A stretch of 64,000 nucleotides of DNA from Paraburkholderia tropica (GTDB lineage: Bacteria; Pseudomonadota; Gammaproteobacteria; Burkholderiales; Burkholderiaceae), in contig NZ_FNZM01000002.1 in NCBI RefSeq assembly GCF_900109265.1, forward strand, positions 124,001 to 188,000, read 5' to 3'. This document shows, piece after piece, positions 33,115 to 41,829 of this stretch; the first letter of the stretch is position 1, and each line of letters opens with the position of its first letter. Under the pieces are notes generated by a model, which saw nothing but the letters and a program-made list of their open reading frames with translations, was not told the origin of the DNA and did no database searches. The translations under genes and the position numbers were made by a program.

Positions 33115-33651
33115 ATGGCATCCGTGAACAAGGTGATCCTCGTCGGCAACCTCGGCGCCGAGCCGGAAGTGCGCTATCTGCCGAGCGGTGACGCCGTGGC
33201 GAACATCCGCCTCGCGACCACCGACCGCTATAAGGACAAGGCGTCCGGCGAGTTCAAGGAAATGACCGAATGGCACCGCGTGGCGTTCTTTGGCCGTCTG
33301 GCCGAGATCGTCTCGGAGTACCTGAAGAAGGGCTCGTCGGTGTATATCGAAGGCCGCATCCGCACCCGCAAGTGGCAGGCGCAGGACGGCACCGACCGTT
33401 ATTCGACGGAAATCGTCGCCGATCAGATGCAGATGCTGGGCGGCCGCAGCGGCGGCGCGTCGGCGGGCAGCGATATGGGCGACGACGGCGGCTACAGCCG
33501 TGACAGCGCACCGCGCGGCGGTGGCCGTGCTTCGGGCGGCGGCGGCGGTGCACCGCGTTCGAGCGGTGGCGGCTCGGGCGGCGGCGCTGGCCGTTCGAAC
33601 GCCCCGGCCGGCGGCGGCTTCGACGAAATGGACGACGATATTCCTTTCTAA
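33115..33651 (+). CDS. ssb: Single-stranded DNA-binding protein
   Basis: The 178-residue protein has an OB-fold domain at about 1-110 ([53 protein letters not shown]) and a glycine/serine-rich linker at about 115-168. The acidic tail DDDIPF binds partner repair and replication proteins. The gene is followed by a strong terminator, and its upstream context (uvrA, MFS) is conserved. Confidence 0.98.
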   Translation: MASVNKVILVGNLGAEPEVRYLPSGDAVANIRLATTDRYKDKASGEFKEMTEWHRVAFFGRLAEIVSEYLKKGSSVYIEGRIRTRKWQAQDGTDRYSTEIVADQMQMLGGRSGGASAGSDMGDDGGYSRDSAPRGGGRASGGGGGAPRSSGGGSGGGAGRSNAPAGGGFDEMDDDIPF

Positions 33652-33696
33652 GCTGGTTCGACTCGCGCTCGATTCCTTCGGGCGCGAATCCGACGA

Positions 33697-33730
33697 AAAG
33701 CCCGCGACCTTTCCGGTCGCGGGCTTTTTT
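33697..33730 (+). terminator. Rho-independent terminator after ssb
   Basis: AAAGCCCGCGACC and GGTCGCGGGCTTT form a 13-bp stem around TTTCC or similar, followed by six T. It isolates ssb from the hcp promoter region that starts about 35 bases later. Confidence 0.92.
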
Positions 33731-33765
33731 CATGGTGCCGCCGTCCTGCGCCGCCACGCTCTCCT

Positions 33766-33779
33766 TTGATTTGCATCAC
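33766..33779 (+). promoter_or_regulatory. FNR/Anr-like box upstream of hcp
   Basis: TTGATTTGCATCAC matches the FNR consensus TTGAT-N4-ATCAA in nine of ten positions. Its centre (33772.5) is about 42-45 bases before the expected transcription start if GATAAA at 33805-33810 is the -10 element, the normal place for a class II activator. Function is inferred from sequence only. Confidence 0.6.
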
Positions 33780-33811
33780 GGCAAACCTGGCGCGCCCAGG
33801 CGACGATAAAA

Positions 33812-33834
33812 AAGATGCATCAATTTTGCATCTT
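33812..33834 (+). promoter_or_regulatory. NsrR-type operator upstream of hcp
   Basis: A perfect inverted repeat, AAGATGCA - 7 bases - TGCATCTT, occupies these 23 bases. This is the same half-site and spacing as the known NsrR operators of proteobacterial hcp promoters. It overlaps the predicted transcription start, where a repressor would block initiation until NO damages the NsrR cluster. NsrR itself is not encoded in this window. Confidence 0.72.
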
Positions 33835-33949
33835 ACTAGACGTCCGATGCGGCGCGGGTCGCCGCCCTCGGACAACGCCGTGCTCCGTCAGCCGATCGAC
33901 GATCGTCTGACGCGTGGCGCGAGCCATCCCCACAAGCAAGGAGAGCAGC

Positions 33950-35617
33950 GTGTTTTGCTACCAATGTGAACAGACCGACCGCGCCCACGGCGCGCCCGGA
34001 TGCGCGTCGGCGAAGGGCAACTGCGGCAAGGACGCCACCACCGCCGATCTGCAGGATCTGCTGATCCACGCGGTCAAGGGCATCGCCCAGTACAACGCGC
34101 TCGCGCGCGGTCTCGGCAGCGCCGACCGCGAAGCCGACCGCTTCATCCTCTACGCGATGTTCACCACGCTCACCAACGTGAACTTCAACGCCGGCCGCTT
34201 CGTGGCGATGCTGCGCGAAGCCGCGCAACATCGCGACTGCGTGAAGGCCGCGTATGAAACGATGGCGCTCGCGCAGGGCGTCGCGGCGCAGGCGCCCGCC
34301 GGTCCCGCGCGCTGGCAGCCGGGCGCCGATCTGCCGCAACTGCTCGCGCAGGCTGCGGACGTCGGCGTCGATGCAGGTCTTGATGTCGTGGGCGCCGACA
34401 TCGTCGGGCTGCGCGCGCTGGTGCTCTACGGCCTCAAGGGCGTGTGCGCCTACGCGCATCATGCGCGCGTGCTCGGCTACGAAAGCGACGAGGTCTACGC
34501 GGGCGTGGCGTCGGCGCTCGACTTCCTCGCGCGCGAGCCCGTCGCGGCGGGCGAACTGCTCGAACAGGCGCTCGCGCTCGGCAGCCTGAACCTCAAGGTG
34601 ATGGAGTTGCTCGACGCCGCCAACACCGGCCGCTTCGGCAACCAGCAGCCCACCGCCGTGCGCATGACGCCGGTCGCGGGCAAGGCGATCCTCGTCTCGG
34701 GCCACGATCTGGGCGATCTCGAAGCGTTGCTGCAAGCCACCGAAGGCGCGGGCGTGCAGATCTACACGCACGGCGAGATGCTGCCTGCGCACGCGTATCC
34801 GAAGCTCAAGGCGTATGCGCACCTCGCAGGCAACTACGGTGGCGCGTGGCAGGACCAGCAGTCCGACTTCGCGAATTTCCCCGGCCCGATTCTGATGACC
34901 TCGAACTGCCTGATCGAGCCGCTGCCGCACTATCGTCAGCGCATCTTCACGACCGGCCCGGTCGGCTGGGCGGGCGTGCGCCATCTGGAGCATCACGCGT
35001 TCGCGCCGCTCGTGCAGGCCGCGCTCGCGCTGCCGGGCTTCCGCGAGACCGCGCCCGAGGAAACCGTGACGATCGGCTTCGCGCGCCATACCGTGCTCGG
35101 CGTGGCCGACAAGGTGAGCGACGCCGTGAAGGCCGGTCAGATCCGCCACTTCTTCCTGATCGGCGGCTGCGACGGCGCCGCGCCCGGCCGCAACTACTAC
35201 ACCGAGTTCGCGCAGGCCGCGCCCGACGACACCGTCGTCATGACGCTCGGCTGCAACAAGTACCGCTTCAATCGCCACGCGTTCGGCGACATCGGCGGCA
35301 TTCCGCGTCTGCTCGATCTCGGCCAGTGCAACGACAGCTATTCGGCGATCCAGATCGCGCTCGCGCTGGCCGAAGCGTTCGAGTGCGGCGTCAACGATCT
35401 GCCGTTGTCGCTGGTGATTTCGTGGTTCGAGCAGAAGGCGGCCGCCGTGCTGCTGACGCTGCTCGCGCTCGGCATCCGCAACATCCGGCTCGGACCGACG
35501 CTGCCGGCCTTCCTCACGCCGGGCGTGGTGCAGATTCTCGTCGATCAGTTCGGCATCCAGCCGATCGGCGACGCGCACGCCGATCTCGCCGCCGCGCTCG
35601 CGCGCAAGGCCGCGTGA
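33950..35617 (+). CDS. hcp: Hydroxylamine reductase / hybrid cluster protein
   Basis: Hcp reduces hydroxylamine in vitro and acts as an NO reductase or S-nitrosylase in nitrosative stress. The 555-residue protein carries the N-terminal cluster motif C3-x2-C6-x11-C18-x6-C25 and downstream residues of the Fe-S-O hybrid cluster ([36 protein letters not shown]). The start is GTG at 33950 with AAGGAG at 33938-33943. It precedes an hcr-like reductase by 19 bases, as in enterobacterial hcp-hcr. Confidence 0.96.
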   Translation: MFCYQCEQTDRAHGAPGCASAKGNCGKDATTADLQDLLIHAVKGIAQYNALARGLGSADREADRFILYAMFTTLTNVNFNAGRFVAMLREAAQHRDCVKAAYETMALAQGVAAQAPAGPARWQPGADLPQLLAQAADVGVDAGLDVVGADIVGLRALVLYGLKGVCAYAHHARVLGYESDEVYAGVASALDFLAREPVAAGELLEQALALGSLNLKVMELLDAANTGRFGNQQPTAVRMTPVAGKAILVSGHDLGDLEALLQATEGAGVQIYTHGEMLPAHAYPKLKAYAHLAGNYGGAWQDQQSDFANFPGPILMTSNCLIEPLPHYRQRIFTTGPVGWAGVRHLEHHAFAPLVQAALALPGFRETAPEETVTIGFARHTVLGVADKVSDAVKAGQIRHFFLIGGCDGAAPGRNYYTEFAQAAPDDTVVMTLGCNKYRFNRHAFGDIGGIPRLLDLGQCNDSYSAIQIALALAEAFECGVNDLPLSLVISWFEQKAAAVLLTLLALGIRNIRLGPTLPAFLTPGVVQILVDQFGIQPIGDAHADLAAALARKAA

Positions 35618-35636
35618 GGCGGGCACAGGCAAGCCG

Positions 35637-36677
35637 ATGAACCATCGAATCGAGATTCTCACGCGTGACGGCGCGGCCTTGAGCTTCGAGTGCGCGCCGC
35701 AGCAGGACGTGCTGGCGGCGGCCGCGGCGGCGCAGTTGACGCTGCCGTCGCAGTGCAAGCGCGGCAGTTGCGGCGCGTGCCACGCGAGCGTCGCCGAGGG
35801 CGATTACACGCTGGGCGAGCACGCCGCCGATGCGCTCCCCGCGGGCGATCCGCGCGCGGTGTTGTTGTGCCGCACGACGCCGCGTAGCGATTTGCGCATC
35901 GTCGCACCGTACGACAGCGCGAAAGTGCTGCGCCAGCCGGTGGCGGCGCGGCGCGCGCGCGTCGTGTCGCTGGACACGCTCACCGAGGACACGCGCCGCC
36001 TCGAACTGCAACTCGATGCCGACGATCTCAACGGCAGCGCCGCCGAGTTCGAAGCGGGCCAGTTCGTCGAACTCGCGCTGCCGGATGACGAAGGCGCAGG
36101 CGATCTGCGTCGTCCGTTCTCGCTCGCCAACACGAGCAACTGGGACGGGCGGCTGGAATTGCTGATCCGTCTGCGGCCCGGCGGCGCGTTTTCGGACTGG
36201 CTGCGCGAGCGCGCGCGCGTGGGCGACACGCTGACCGTACACGGCCCGCAAGGCGGTTTCGGCCTGTTCGCCGACAGCCTGCGGCCGCGCTGGTTCGTGG
36301 CGGGCGGCACCGGGCTCGCGCCCGTGCTGTCGATGCTGCGGCGCATGGCCGAATACCAGGAGATGAACGAGGCGCGCGTGTTCTTCGGCGTGAACCGCGT
36401 CAGCGATCTGTTCATGGCCGACGAACTCGCGCGCTTGCAGACGGCGCTTCCGCAGTTGCGCGTCGAGTTCTGCGTGCGCGAGGCCGACGATGCCTGGCGC
36501 GGCTTTCACGGCACGCCGGTCGAGGCGCTGGAGGCGGCGCTGGCGTCCGTTTCGGTGAACACGTCGCCCGATCTCTACGTGTGCGGGCCGCCCGCGATGG
36601 TGAGCGCCGCGCAAGCCGCCGCCGTGGCGGCGCGCGTGCCGTCGTCGCAATTCGCCAGCGAGCGCTTCGCTGTCTGA
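35637..36677 (+). CDS. Hcr-like NADH oxidoreductase (2Fe-2S, FAD, NAD)
   Basis: This 346-residue electron-transfer protein has an N-terminal plant-type 2Fe-2S domain (C40-x4-C45-x2-C48-x29-C78). An FAD-binding barrel (RRPFSLANTS at about 157-166) and a C-terminal NAD domain (GGTGLAPVLSML, VCGPPAMV) follow. In enterobacterial Hcr the ferredoxin domain is C-terminal, so the domain order here is reversed and resembles oxygenase reductases. Its position 19 bases after hcp argues that it reduces Hcp. A terminator follows directly. Confidence 0.9.
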   Translation: MNHRIEILTRDGAALSFECAPQQDVLAAAAAAQLTLPSQCKRGSCGACHASVAEGDYTLGEHAADALPAGDPRAVLLCRTTPRSDLRIVAPYDSAKVLRQPVAARRARVVSLDTLTEDTRRLELQLDADDLNGSAAEFEAGQFVELALPDDEGAGDLRRPFSLANTSNWDGRLELLIRLRPGGAFSDWLRERARVGDTLTVHGPQGGFGLFADSLRPRWFVAGGTGLAPVLSMLRRMAEYQEMNEARVFFGVNRVSDLFMADELARLQTALPQLRVEFCVREADDAWRGFHGTPVEALEAALASVSVNTSPDLYVCGPPAMVSAAQAAAVAARVPSSQFASERFAV

Positions 36678-36702
36678 GACGAAGCCTCGCGTTGTCCCTG
36701 CG

Positions 36703-36727
36703 AACTCGCCTTCGGGCGAGTTTTTTT
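36703..36727 (+). terminator. Rho-independent terminator after the hcp operon
   Basis: AACTCGCC and GGCGAGT pair around a TTCG tetraloop, followed by seven T. Confidence 0.92.
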
Positions 36728-36780
36728 ATGCCGCGCGGTGTGTGTTGTCAGTGATTGACATTTTGTCGTAAATCGTCAAA

Positions 36781-37470
36781 ATGTCACGCGTGGCGAAGAT
36801 CAAGACACCTACCGAAGTCTCCGGCGCGAGCGTCAGCGCGCGCGAGAACGCGCTGCTGCTGCGCGAAGGCCTCAAGATCGTCGAGGCGCTCGGGCAGACG
36901 CTCGCGCCGCTTGTCGAGGTCGTGCTGCACGATCTGACCTCGCCCGAGCAGTCGGTCGTCGCGATCTCGAACAACCTGTCGGGCCGTCAGGTCGGCGACG
37001 CCGCCACCGAAATGGGGCTCGCGCGTCTGAACGATCCCGGCTTCCCCGAAGTCGTCGCCAATTATCCGAATCGCTTTCCCGATGGCCGGCCGGTCAAGAG
37101 CACGTCGATCGGGCTCAAGAACAGCGCGGGCGAATACGTGGCGGCCGTCTGCCTGAACATGGACGTCTCGCTGCTCGGCGCGGTCACGGCGGGCCTCGGC
37201 CAGTTGATGCAGACGGGCGCCGCCGCGCCGCTGCCCGAATCGCTCGCGCCGCGCACCGGCGACGGCGTGCGCGCCGCACTCGAACGCTATGCCGCCGCGC
37301 GCAACACCACGCCCATCGGCATGACGCTCGCGCAGCGCCGCGACGCCGTGCGCGAACTCGCCGAAAGCGGCCACCTGAACCTGCGCCACGCGTTGGCCGA
37401 AGTGGCGCGCACGCTCGGCGTGGCGCGCTCCACCGTCTACACCTACTTGCCCAGCGAGCACCGACCATGA
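36781..37470 (+). CDS. YheO/DauR-type PAS and HTH transcriptional regulator
   Basis: The 229-residue protein has an N-terminal YheO-like PAS domain (about 20-140; VEVVLHDLTSPEQSVVAISN, ASIGLKNSAGEYVAAVCLNM-like core). It ends in a C-terminal helix-turn-helix (LAEVARTLGVARSTVYTYL). The DauR group contains repressors of D-amino-acid or other catabolic operons with sensor-like PAS domains. It overlaps the next gene by four bases (ATGA), so it most likely regulates that ammonia-lyase. The ATG at 36781 is immediately preceded by an AT-rich promoter-like stretch. Confidence 0.9.
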   Translation: MSRVAKIKTPTEVSGASVSARENALLLREGLKIVEALGQTLAPLVEVVLHDLTSPEQSVVAISNNLSGRQVGDAATEMGLARLNDPGFPEVVANYPNRFPDGRPVKSTSIGLKNSAGEYVAAVCLNMDVSLLGAVTAGLGQLMQTGAAAPLPESLAPRTGDGVRAALERYAAARNTTPIGMTLAQRRDAVRELAESGHLNLRHALAEVARTLGVARSTVYTYLPSEHRP

Positions 37471-38438
37471 GCACTCTGCCCATCACTTTCGACGACGTCG
37501 TCGCCGCCCACGAGCGCGTTCGCGGCGTCGCGCACCGCACGCCCGTGATGACCTCGCGCACCGCGAACGAACTCGCGGGCGCGGAACTGTTCTTCAAGTG
37601 CGAGAACTTCCAGCGCATGGGCGCGTTCAAGTTTCGCGGCGCGTACAACGCCATCGCGCAGTTCACGCCGGAGCAGAAGCAGGGCGGCGTGATCACGTTT
37701 TCGTCGGGCAATCACGCGCAGGCCATTGCGCTCTCGGCGCAACTGCTCGGCGTGAAGGCCGTGATCGTGATGCCGCACGACGCGCCCGCCGTGAAGGTCG
37801 CGGCCACGCGCGGCTACGGCGGCGAAGTCGTGTTCTACGACCGCTACACCGAGGACCGCGAAGCGCTCGGCCAGCGTCTCGCCGCCGAGCGCGGCCTCAC
37901 GCTGATTCCGCCCTACGATCATCCGCACGTGATGGCGGGGCAGGGCACGGCGGCGAAGGAACTGTTCGAGGAAGCGGGCGGTTTCGACGTGCTGCTCACG
38001 CCGCTCGGCGGCGGCGGCCTGCTCTCGGGTTGCGCGACGGCGGCGCATGCGCTCGCGCCCGATTGCCAGGTGATCGGCGTGGAGCCGGAAGCGGGCAACG
38101 ACGGCCAGCGCAGTCTGCAAGGCGGCGCGATCGTCCACATCGAGACGCCCAAGACCATCGCCGACGGCGCGCAGACGCAGCATCTGGGCAACCACACGTT
38201 CGCGGTGATCCGCGAGCGCGTGAGCGAGATCGTGACGGTCAGCGACGCGGAACTCGTCGAGACGATGAAGTTCTTCGCCAGCCGCATGAAGATCTACGTC
38301 GAGCCGACGGGCTGCCTCGCGGCGGCGGCGGTCCTGCAACGCAAGGTGGACGTGCAGGGCAAGCGCGTGGGCATCGTCATTTCGGGCGGCAACGTCGATC
38401 TGCTGCGTTTCGCCGAGCTGGTGAGCGCGCAGCCCTGA
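37467..38438 (+). CDS. Threo-3-hydroxy-L-aspartate ammonia-lyase / serine-threonine dehydratase family
   Basis: The 323-residue fold-type II PLP enzyme has the Schiff-base lysine K55 in MGAFKFRGAYN, the SSGNHAQAIALSA phosphate-side loop and the GGGGLLSGCATAA phosphate-binding loop. There is no C-terminal ACT domain, so it is not biosynthetic threonine deaminase. Length and motifs fit the serine racemase/threo-3-hydroxyaspartate ammonia-lyase group; which amino acid is used cannot be decided from sequence alone. It is translationally coupled to the DauR-type regulator. Confidence 0.88.
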   Translation: MSTLPITFDDVVAAHERVRGVAHRTPVMTSRTANELAGAELFFKCENFQRMGAFKFRGAYNAIAQFTPEQKQGGVITFSSGNHAQAIALSAQLLGVKAVIVMPHDAPAVKVAATRGYGGEVVFYDRYTEDREALGQRLAAERGLTLIPPYDHPHVMAGQGTAAKELFEEAGGFDVLLTPLGGGGLLSGCATAAHALAPDCQVIGVEPEAGNDGQRSLQGGAIVHIETPKTIADGAQTQHLGNHTFAVIRERVSEIVTVSDAELVETMKFFASRMKIYVEPTGCLAAAAVLQRKVDVQGKRVGIVISGGNVDLLRFAELVSAQP

Positions 38439-38510
38439 TCGGCGCGCGGGTCGTCCGCATTGCGAATCGGCGCAGGAAGCCGAGGAAGCCGAATAAACCC
38501 AAGCGGGCCG

Positions 38511-39419
38511 CTAGCCGAACAATCCGGCGAGCGCCTCGCGCGCGTTCGTCACGTGCGCGCTTTCGCCGGGACGCCCCGGCAGCAGATGAAATTCGGCGAA
38601 CGGCAACGCGGGCAAGCCGAACGACGCTGGACAGGCCATCAGCCCGTCGCCGATCGCCGATTCGTTCAGGCAGGAAATGCCCAGCCCCGCCTTCAACGCG
38701 AGCTGCAGCCCCGCGACGCCCGACGCCGAATGCGAAATCAGATACGGCATGCGCGCCTCGTCGAGCAGCCTCACCACGTAACGCTGCAACTGGCACGTCG
38801 CGGGCAGCAGCACGAGCGGCCAGGGCGGCGTCAGCGCGCCGCGCTCGCGCAGCGTCTCGCGCGCGCTGACCCACACCAGTTTCTCGCGGCGGATCACCGT
38901 GCTCGTGGCCGCCGAGGTCTGCGCGCCGGGCTTCGCCGCGCCGCGCTTTCCCGTGCCCTCCACCATGCGCAGCGACAGGCCGATGTCGAAGGTGTTGTCG
39001 TCCGCGCTCGCGTCGATCACGGCGCTGGGCAGCACCGTTACATGCAGACGCAGACGCGGATGCTGGCTCGCGAAGCGCCGGATGATCGCGGCGACATCCT
39101 GCGGGCGGTAGTAATCGGTGATGGCGATGCGCACCTCGCCGTCGAGCGAACGTCCCTGCATGTCGTCGAACGCGGCGTCGCACATCGCCACGATGCGGCG
39201 CGCGTGATCGAGCAGCTTCGCACCCGCGGGCGTGGGCGCGACGCCGTATTTGCCGCGCACGAACAGCGGCTGGCCGATGCGCTCCTCCAGCTTCTTCAAC
39301 TGCTCGCTCACCGACGACTGGGAGAGGAACACGCGCTCGGCGCCCGCCGAGACGCTGCCCGCCTCCGTGACGGCGATGAAGGTGCGCAACTGCGCGAAGT
39401 CGAGACCGCGTGCGTTCAT
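38511..39419 (-). CDS. LysR-family transcriptional regulator
   Basis: The 302-residue protein has the N-terminal winged helix (LRTFIAVTEAGSVSAGAERV, LSQSSVSEQLKKLEERIGQP, LFVRGKYGVAPTPAG) and a C-terminal periplasmic-binding-protein-like effector domain. The ATG at 39419 is chosen so that the HTH begins about 10 residues in; upstream sequence is not family-like. It is divergent from an MFS gene and probably controls it, with candidate sites at 39481-39524. Effector unknown. Confidence 0.92.
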   Translation of the reverse strand: MNARGLDFAQLRTFIAVTEAGSVSAGAERVFLSQSSVSEQLKKLEERIGQPLFVRGKYGVAPTPAGAKLLDHARRIVAMCDAAFDDMQGRSLDGEVRIAITDYYRPQDVAAIIRRFASQHPRLRLHVTVLPSAVIDASADDNTFDIGLSLRMVEGTGKRGAAKPGAQTSAATSTVIRREKLVWVSARETLRERGALTPPWPLVLLPATCQLQRYVVRLLDEARMPYLISHSASGVAGLQLALKAGLGISCLNESAIGDGLMACPASFGLPALPFAEFHLLPGRPGESAHVTNAREALAGLFG

Positions 39420-39480
39420 AAGTGTGTGTGGATGAGCCGGACCGGCTGCGAACCGGGCTGGCAACCCGGGATTTCAGATT

Positions 39481-39524
39481 TCGGAAATTCCGATTCAACC
39501 GTTTGGATATTCCCGCTTTTCCGA
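39481..39524. promoter_or_regulatory. Candidate LysR operator with repeated TCGGAA half-sites
   Basis: TCGGAAATTCCGA (39481-39493) is a palindrome around a single central base. A third half-site TTCCGA is at 39519-39524. This two-part layout between a lysR gene and its divergent target fits LysR-type recognition and activation sites. It is a sequence-only prediction. Confidence 0.5.
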
Positions 39525-39576
39525 TAGATGGTGCGCCTCTAGCATGAGCGCAGTCAACCTCTTTCTGGAGCGCATC

Positions 39577-40881
39577 ATGGAGTACGCACAGGGGCGCGCC
39601 GCGCCGCATCGATGGAAAGTCTTGAGCGTGGGCGTGGCGGCCAACGCCAGTTTCGCGGCCGCGTTTTCGGGCATTCCGGCCACGGCGGTGCTGATCCGCT
39701 CGGGCTACCGTATCGACACGGGCGCACTCGGCTTGTTGCTCGGCATGCTGGGTCTCGGGATCGTCCTGAGCGAATTGCCGTGGGGCATGCTCACCGACCG
39801 CTGGGGCGACCGGCGCGTGCTGCTCACGGGACTCGTCTCGACGGCGGCGGCGCTGCTCGCCATGGCCGTCTGGGTCACGCCGACCGCGGCGCGCGTGCCG
39901 GGATTGCCGCTGGTCGAAGCGGGCTTTCTCGCCATCGGCTTGCTCGGCGGCAGTGTCAACGGTTCGAGCGGACGCGCGGTGATGGCCTGGTTCGGACCCG
40001 CCGAGCGGGGCCTCGCGATGAGCATCCGTCAGACCGCGGTGCCGACGGGCGCCGGCATCGGCGCGTTGCTGTTGCCGCCGCTGGCGCAGCACGCGGGCTT
40101 TGTGTGGATGTACGGCGCGCTGGCGGCGATGTGTCTTGCTTCCGCCATTCTGACGATGCTGTGGGTGCGCGAGCCGGACGCGTTGCCCGTCACGCCGACA
40201 GCGAACGCCGCCGCCGCATCGGACCCGACCGTCTCGCCGTTGCGCAGCGCGCCGGTGTGGCGCGTGGCGATCGGCATCGCGGCGCTGTGCATGCCGCAAG
40301 TCGCGGTGATCTCGTTCGCGAGCGTCTTTCTGCACGATTTCGGCCACATGCATGGCGTGGCGATCGGCGCGGCGCTCGCGGCGGTGCAGGGCGGGGCGGC
40401 AGTCATGCGGGTCTGGAGCGGCCGCTGGACCGATCGGCGCGGCAACCGCAACGCCTATCTGCGCGCGTGCGCGGCGCTCACCGTCGGATTGTTCGTACTG
40501 CTGGCGATCTCGACCGCGCTCGTGGGGAACACCGGGCAGGGCGTGCAATCGGCGGCGGCGTTGTCGGCATTGTTCGTGTTGCTCGTGGCGGGCGGCATTG
40601 CTGCATCGGCATGGCACGGCGTCGCGTACACCGAGCTTGCGACGCAGGCGGGCCACAGCCGTACCGGCACGGCGCTGGCGATGGGCAACAGCGGCGCCTT
40701 TCTCGCCTTCTGGCTGGTGCCTTCCGCGATTCCTGTCCTGTTGTCGGCGTTCGGCTGGCCTGCCGTGTGGCTCGCGGGCGCTGCCTGCGCAGCGTTGGCG
40801 TGGCCGGCCTTTGCACGCACGCCGCTGGCACGTCAGCAAAGCCGCGCGTCGCGCGGTGCGAGACAGCGCGTTTCCGTTTGA
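39577..40881 (+). CDS. MFS transporter divergent from a LysR regulator
   Basis: The 434-residue protein has about 12 hydrophobic segments with the motif A-like loop LPWGMLTDRWGDRRVLL and a second-half copy (VWSGRWTDRRGNRNAYL). I start it at ATG 39577 because GGAG lies seven bases upstream; ATG 39544 is an in-frame alternative that adds 11 residues. Substrate cannot be assigned. Regulation by the adjacent LysR protein is likely. Confidence 0.88.
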   Translation: MEYAQGRAAPHRWKVLSVGVAANASFAAAFSGIPATAVLIRSGYRIDTGALGLLLGMLGLGIVLSELPWGMLTDRWGDRRVLLTGLVSTAAALLAMAVWVTPTAARVPGLPLVEAGFLAIGLLGGSVNGSSGRAVMAWFGPAERGLAMSIRQTAVPTGAGIGALLLPPLAQHAGFVWMYGALAAMCLASAILTMLWVREPDALPVTPTANAAAASDPTVSPLRSAPVWRVAIGIAALCMPQVAVISFASVFLHDFGHMHGVAIGAALAAVQGGAAVMRVWSGRWTDRRGNRNAYLRACAALTVGLFVLLAISTALVGNTGQGVQSAAALSALFVLLVAGGIAASAWHGVAYTELATQAGHSRTGTALAMGNSGAFLAFWLVPSAIPVLLSAFGWPAVWLAGAACAALAWPAFARTPLARQQSRASRGARQRVSV

Positions 40882-41153
40882 CTGTCGCCGTATCAGTCAT
40901 TCGCTGACAGGATGTTCTGAGTTTTTTTATTTAATTCGCATATCGAATTATTTGATTCGAATAAGCGATACGTGATGCGTATTTAAAGTAAGTTTAACGA
41001 TTCGGAAATCTCTGATACTGGCAATCGTTAATCGATGTTCAGATGGGAGACCCTGCTGCGTACCGCTCTACGCAGACAAGGCACAGAGCGAGTTGGCGCG
41101 TCCGCCGCGCGCACATCGCCGCCCCTTCCCTGTCACATCGAGAGAGAGCCAAC
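40882..41153. other. AT-rich promoter region before the response-regulator trio
   Basis: This 272-base gap is much richer in A and T than its surroundings, especially 40919-41040. It holds ATTCG-catat-CGAAT at 40934-40948 and the palindrome ATTCGAAT at 40955-40962, whose left edges are 21 bases (two helical turns) apart. CTGACAG at 40904-40910 matches an element found elsewhere in the locus. No gene is seen. The features suggest an operator-rich promoter for the regulators that follow. Confidence 0.5.
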
Positions 41154-41801
41154 TTGAAGCTACGCGTCGTCCTCGCGGACGATCATCCATTCGTTTTATT
41201 GGGCGTTCGTTCCGCGCTCGAAGCCGCAGGCGATGTCCATGTCGTTGGCGAGGCAGCCAGCCCGTGCGAACTCATCAGCGCGCTCGAGCGCCTTCCCTGC
41301 GACGTCGCGGTCACTGACCTCACCATGCCCAGCGCGCCGGGCGAGATCGAAGACGGTCTGCCGCTCGTGCGTCGTCTGCGCCGCGACTGGCCGCAATGCC
41401 GCATCGTCGTGCTCACCAGCATCACCAACGTGGCCATTCTGCGCGCCGTGCTCGACACGGGGGTCACGGCGCTGCTCAGAAAGAGCGAGCCGATGGAGGA
41501 GCTCACCGCCGCCGTACGCGGCGCCGGAAACGGCTTGCGCTACGTCAGCCGGTCGATTCTGAGCGACCTCGCCATCGCGGGCGCGGAGCGCGCGGGTTCA
41601 ACGCGTGCGCCGCGTCTGTCGCCGCGCGAGTCGGAAGTGGTCCGTCAGTTCGTCTGCGGCCGCACCATCACCGAAATCGCGCGCGAGCTCGACCGCGACG
41701 TCCGCACGGTGAGCCGCCAGAAGCGCGACGCCATGGCCAAGCTGGGCGTCAGCAACGACGCAGGACTGTTCGCCTTCGTGCGCGCGCACGGACTGCTATG
41801 A
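41154..41801 (+). CDS. Response regulator 1 of three (NarL/BvgA-type)
   Basis: The 215-residue protein has a receiver domain with the acidic pair in VVLADDHPF, the phospho-acceptor Asp in VAVTDLTMPS, the switch Thr in VVLTSITN and the Lys in LLRKSEP. A LuxR/NarL helix-turn-helix follows (LSPRESEVVRQFVCGRTITE, IARELDRDVRTVSRQKRDAM). I start it at TTG 41154, after GAGAGAG, because the fold begins right there and no closer ATG exists. It opens a three-gene tandem of paralogs; its HTH recognition helix differs from the other two. Confidence 0.88.
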   Translation: MKLRVVLADDHPFVLLGVRSALEAAGDVHVVGEAASPCELISALERLPCDVAVTDLTMPSAPGEIEDGLPLVRRLRRDWPQCRIVVLTSITNVAILRAVLDTGVTALLRKSEPMEELTAAVRGAGNGLRYVSRSILSDLAIAGAERAGSTRAPRLSPRESEVVRQFVCGRTITEIARELDRDVRTVSRQKRDAMAKLGVSNDAGLFAFVRAHGLL

Positions 41802-41829
41802 GCGGCCACGCCGCACGCCGGAAATTGCC

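Noticed and set aside
40882..41153. A second BvgA/RcsB-type box before the first response regulator
   Set aside because: No TAGGA/TCCTA inverted pair is present in this gap; only ATTCG/CGAAT repeats were seen.
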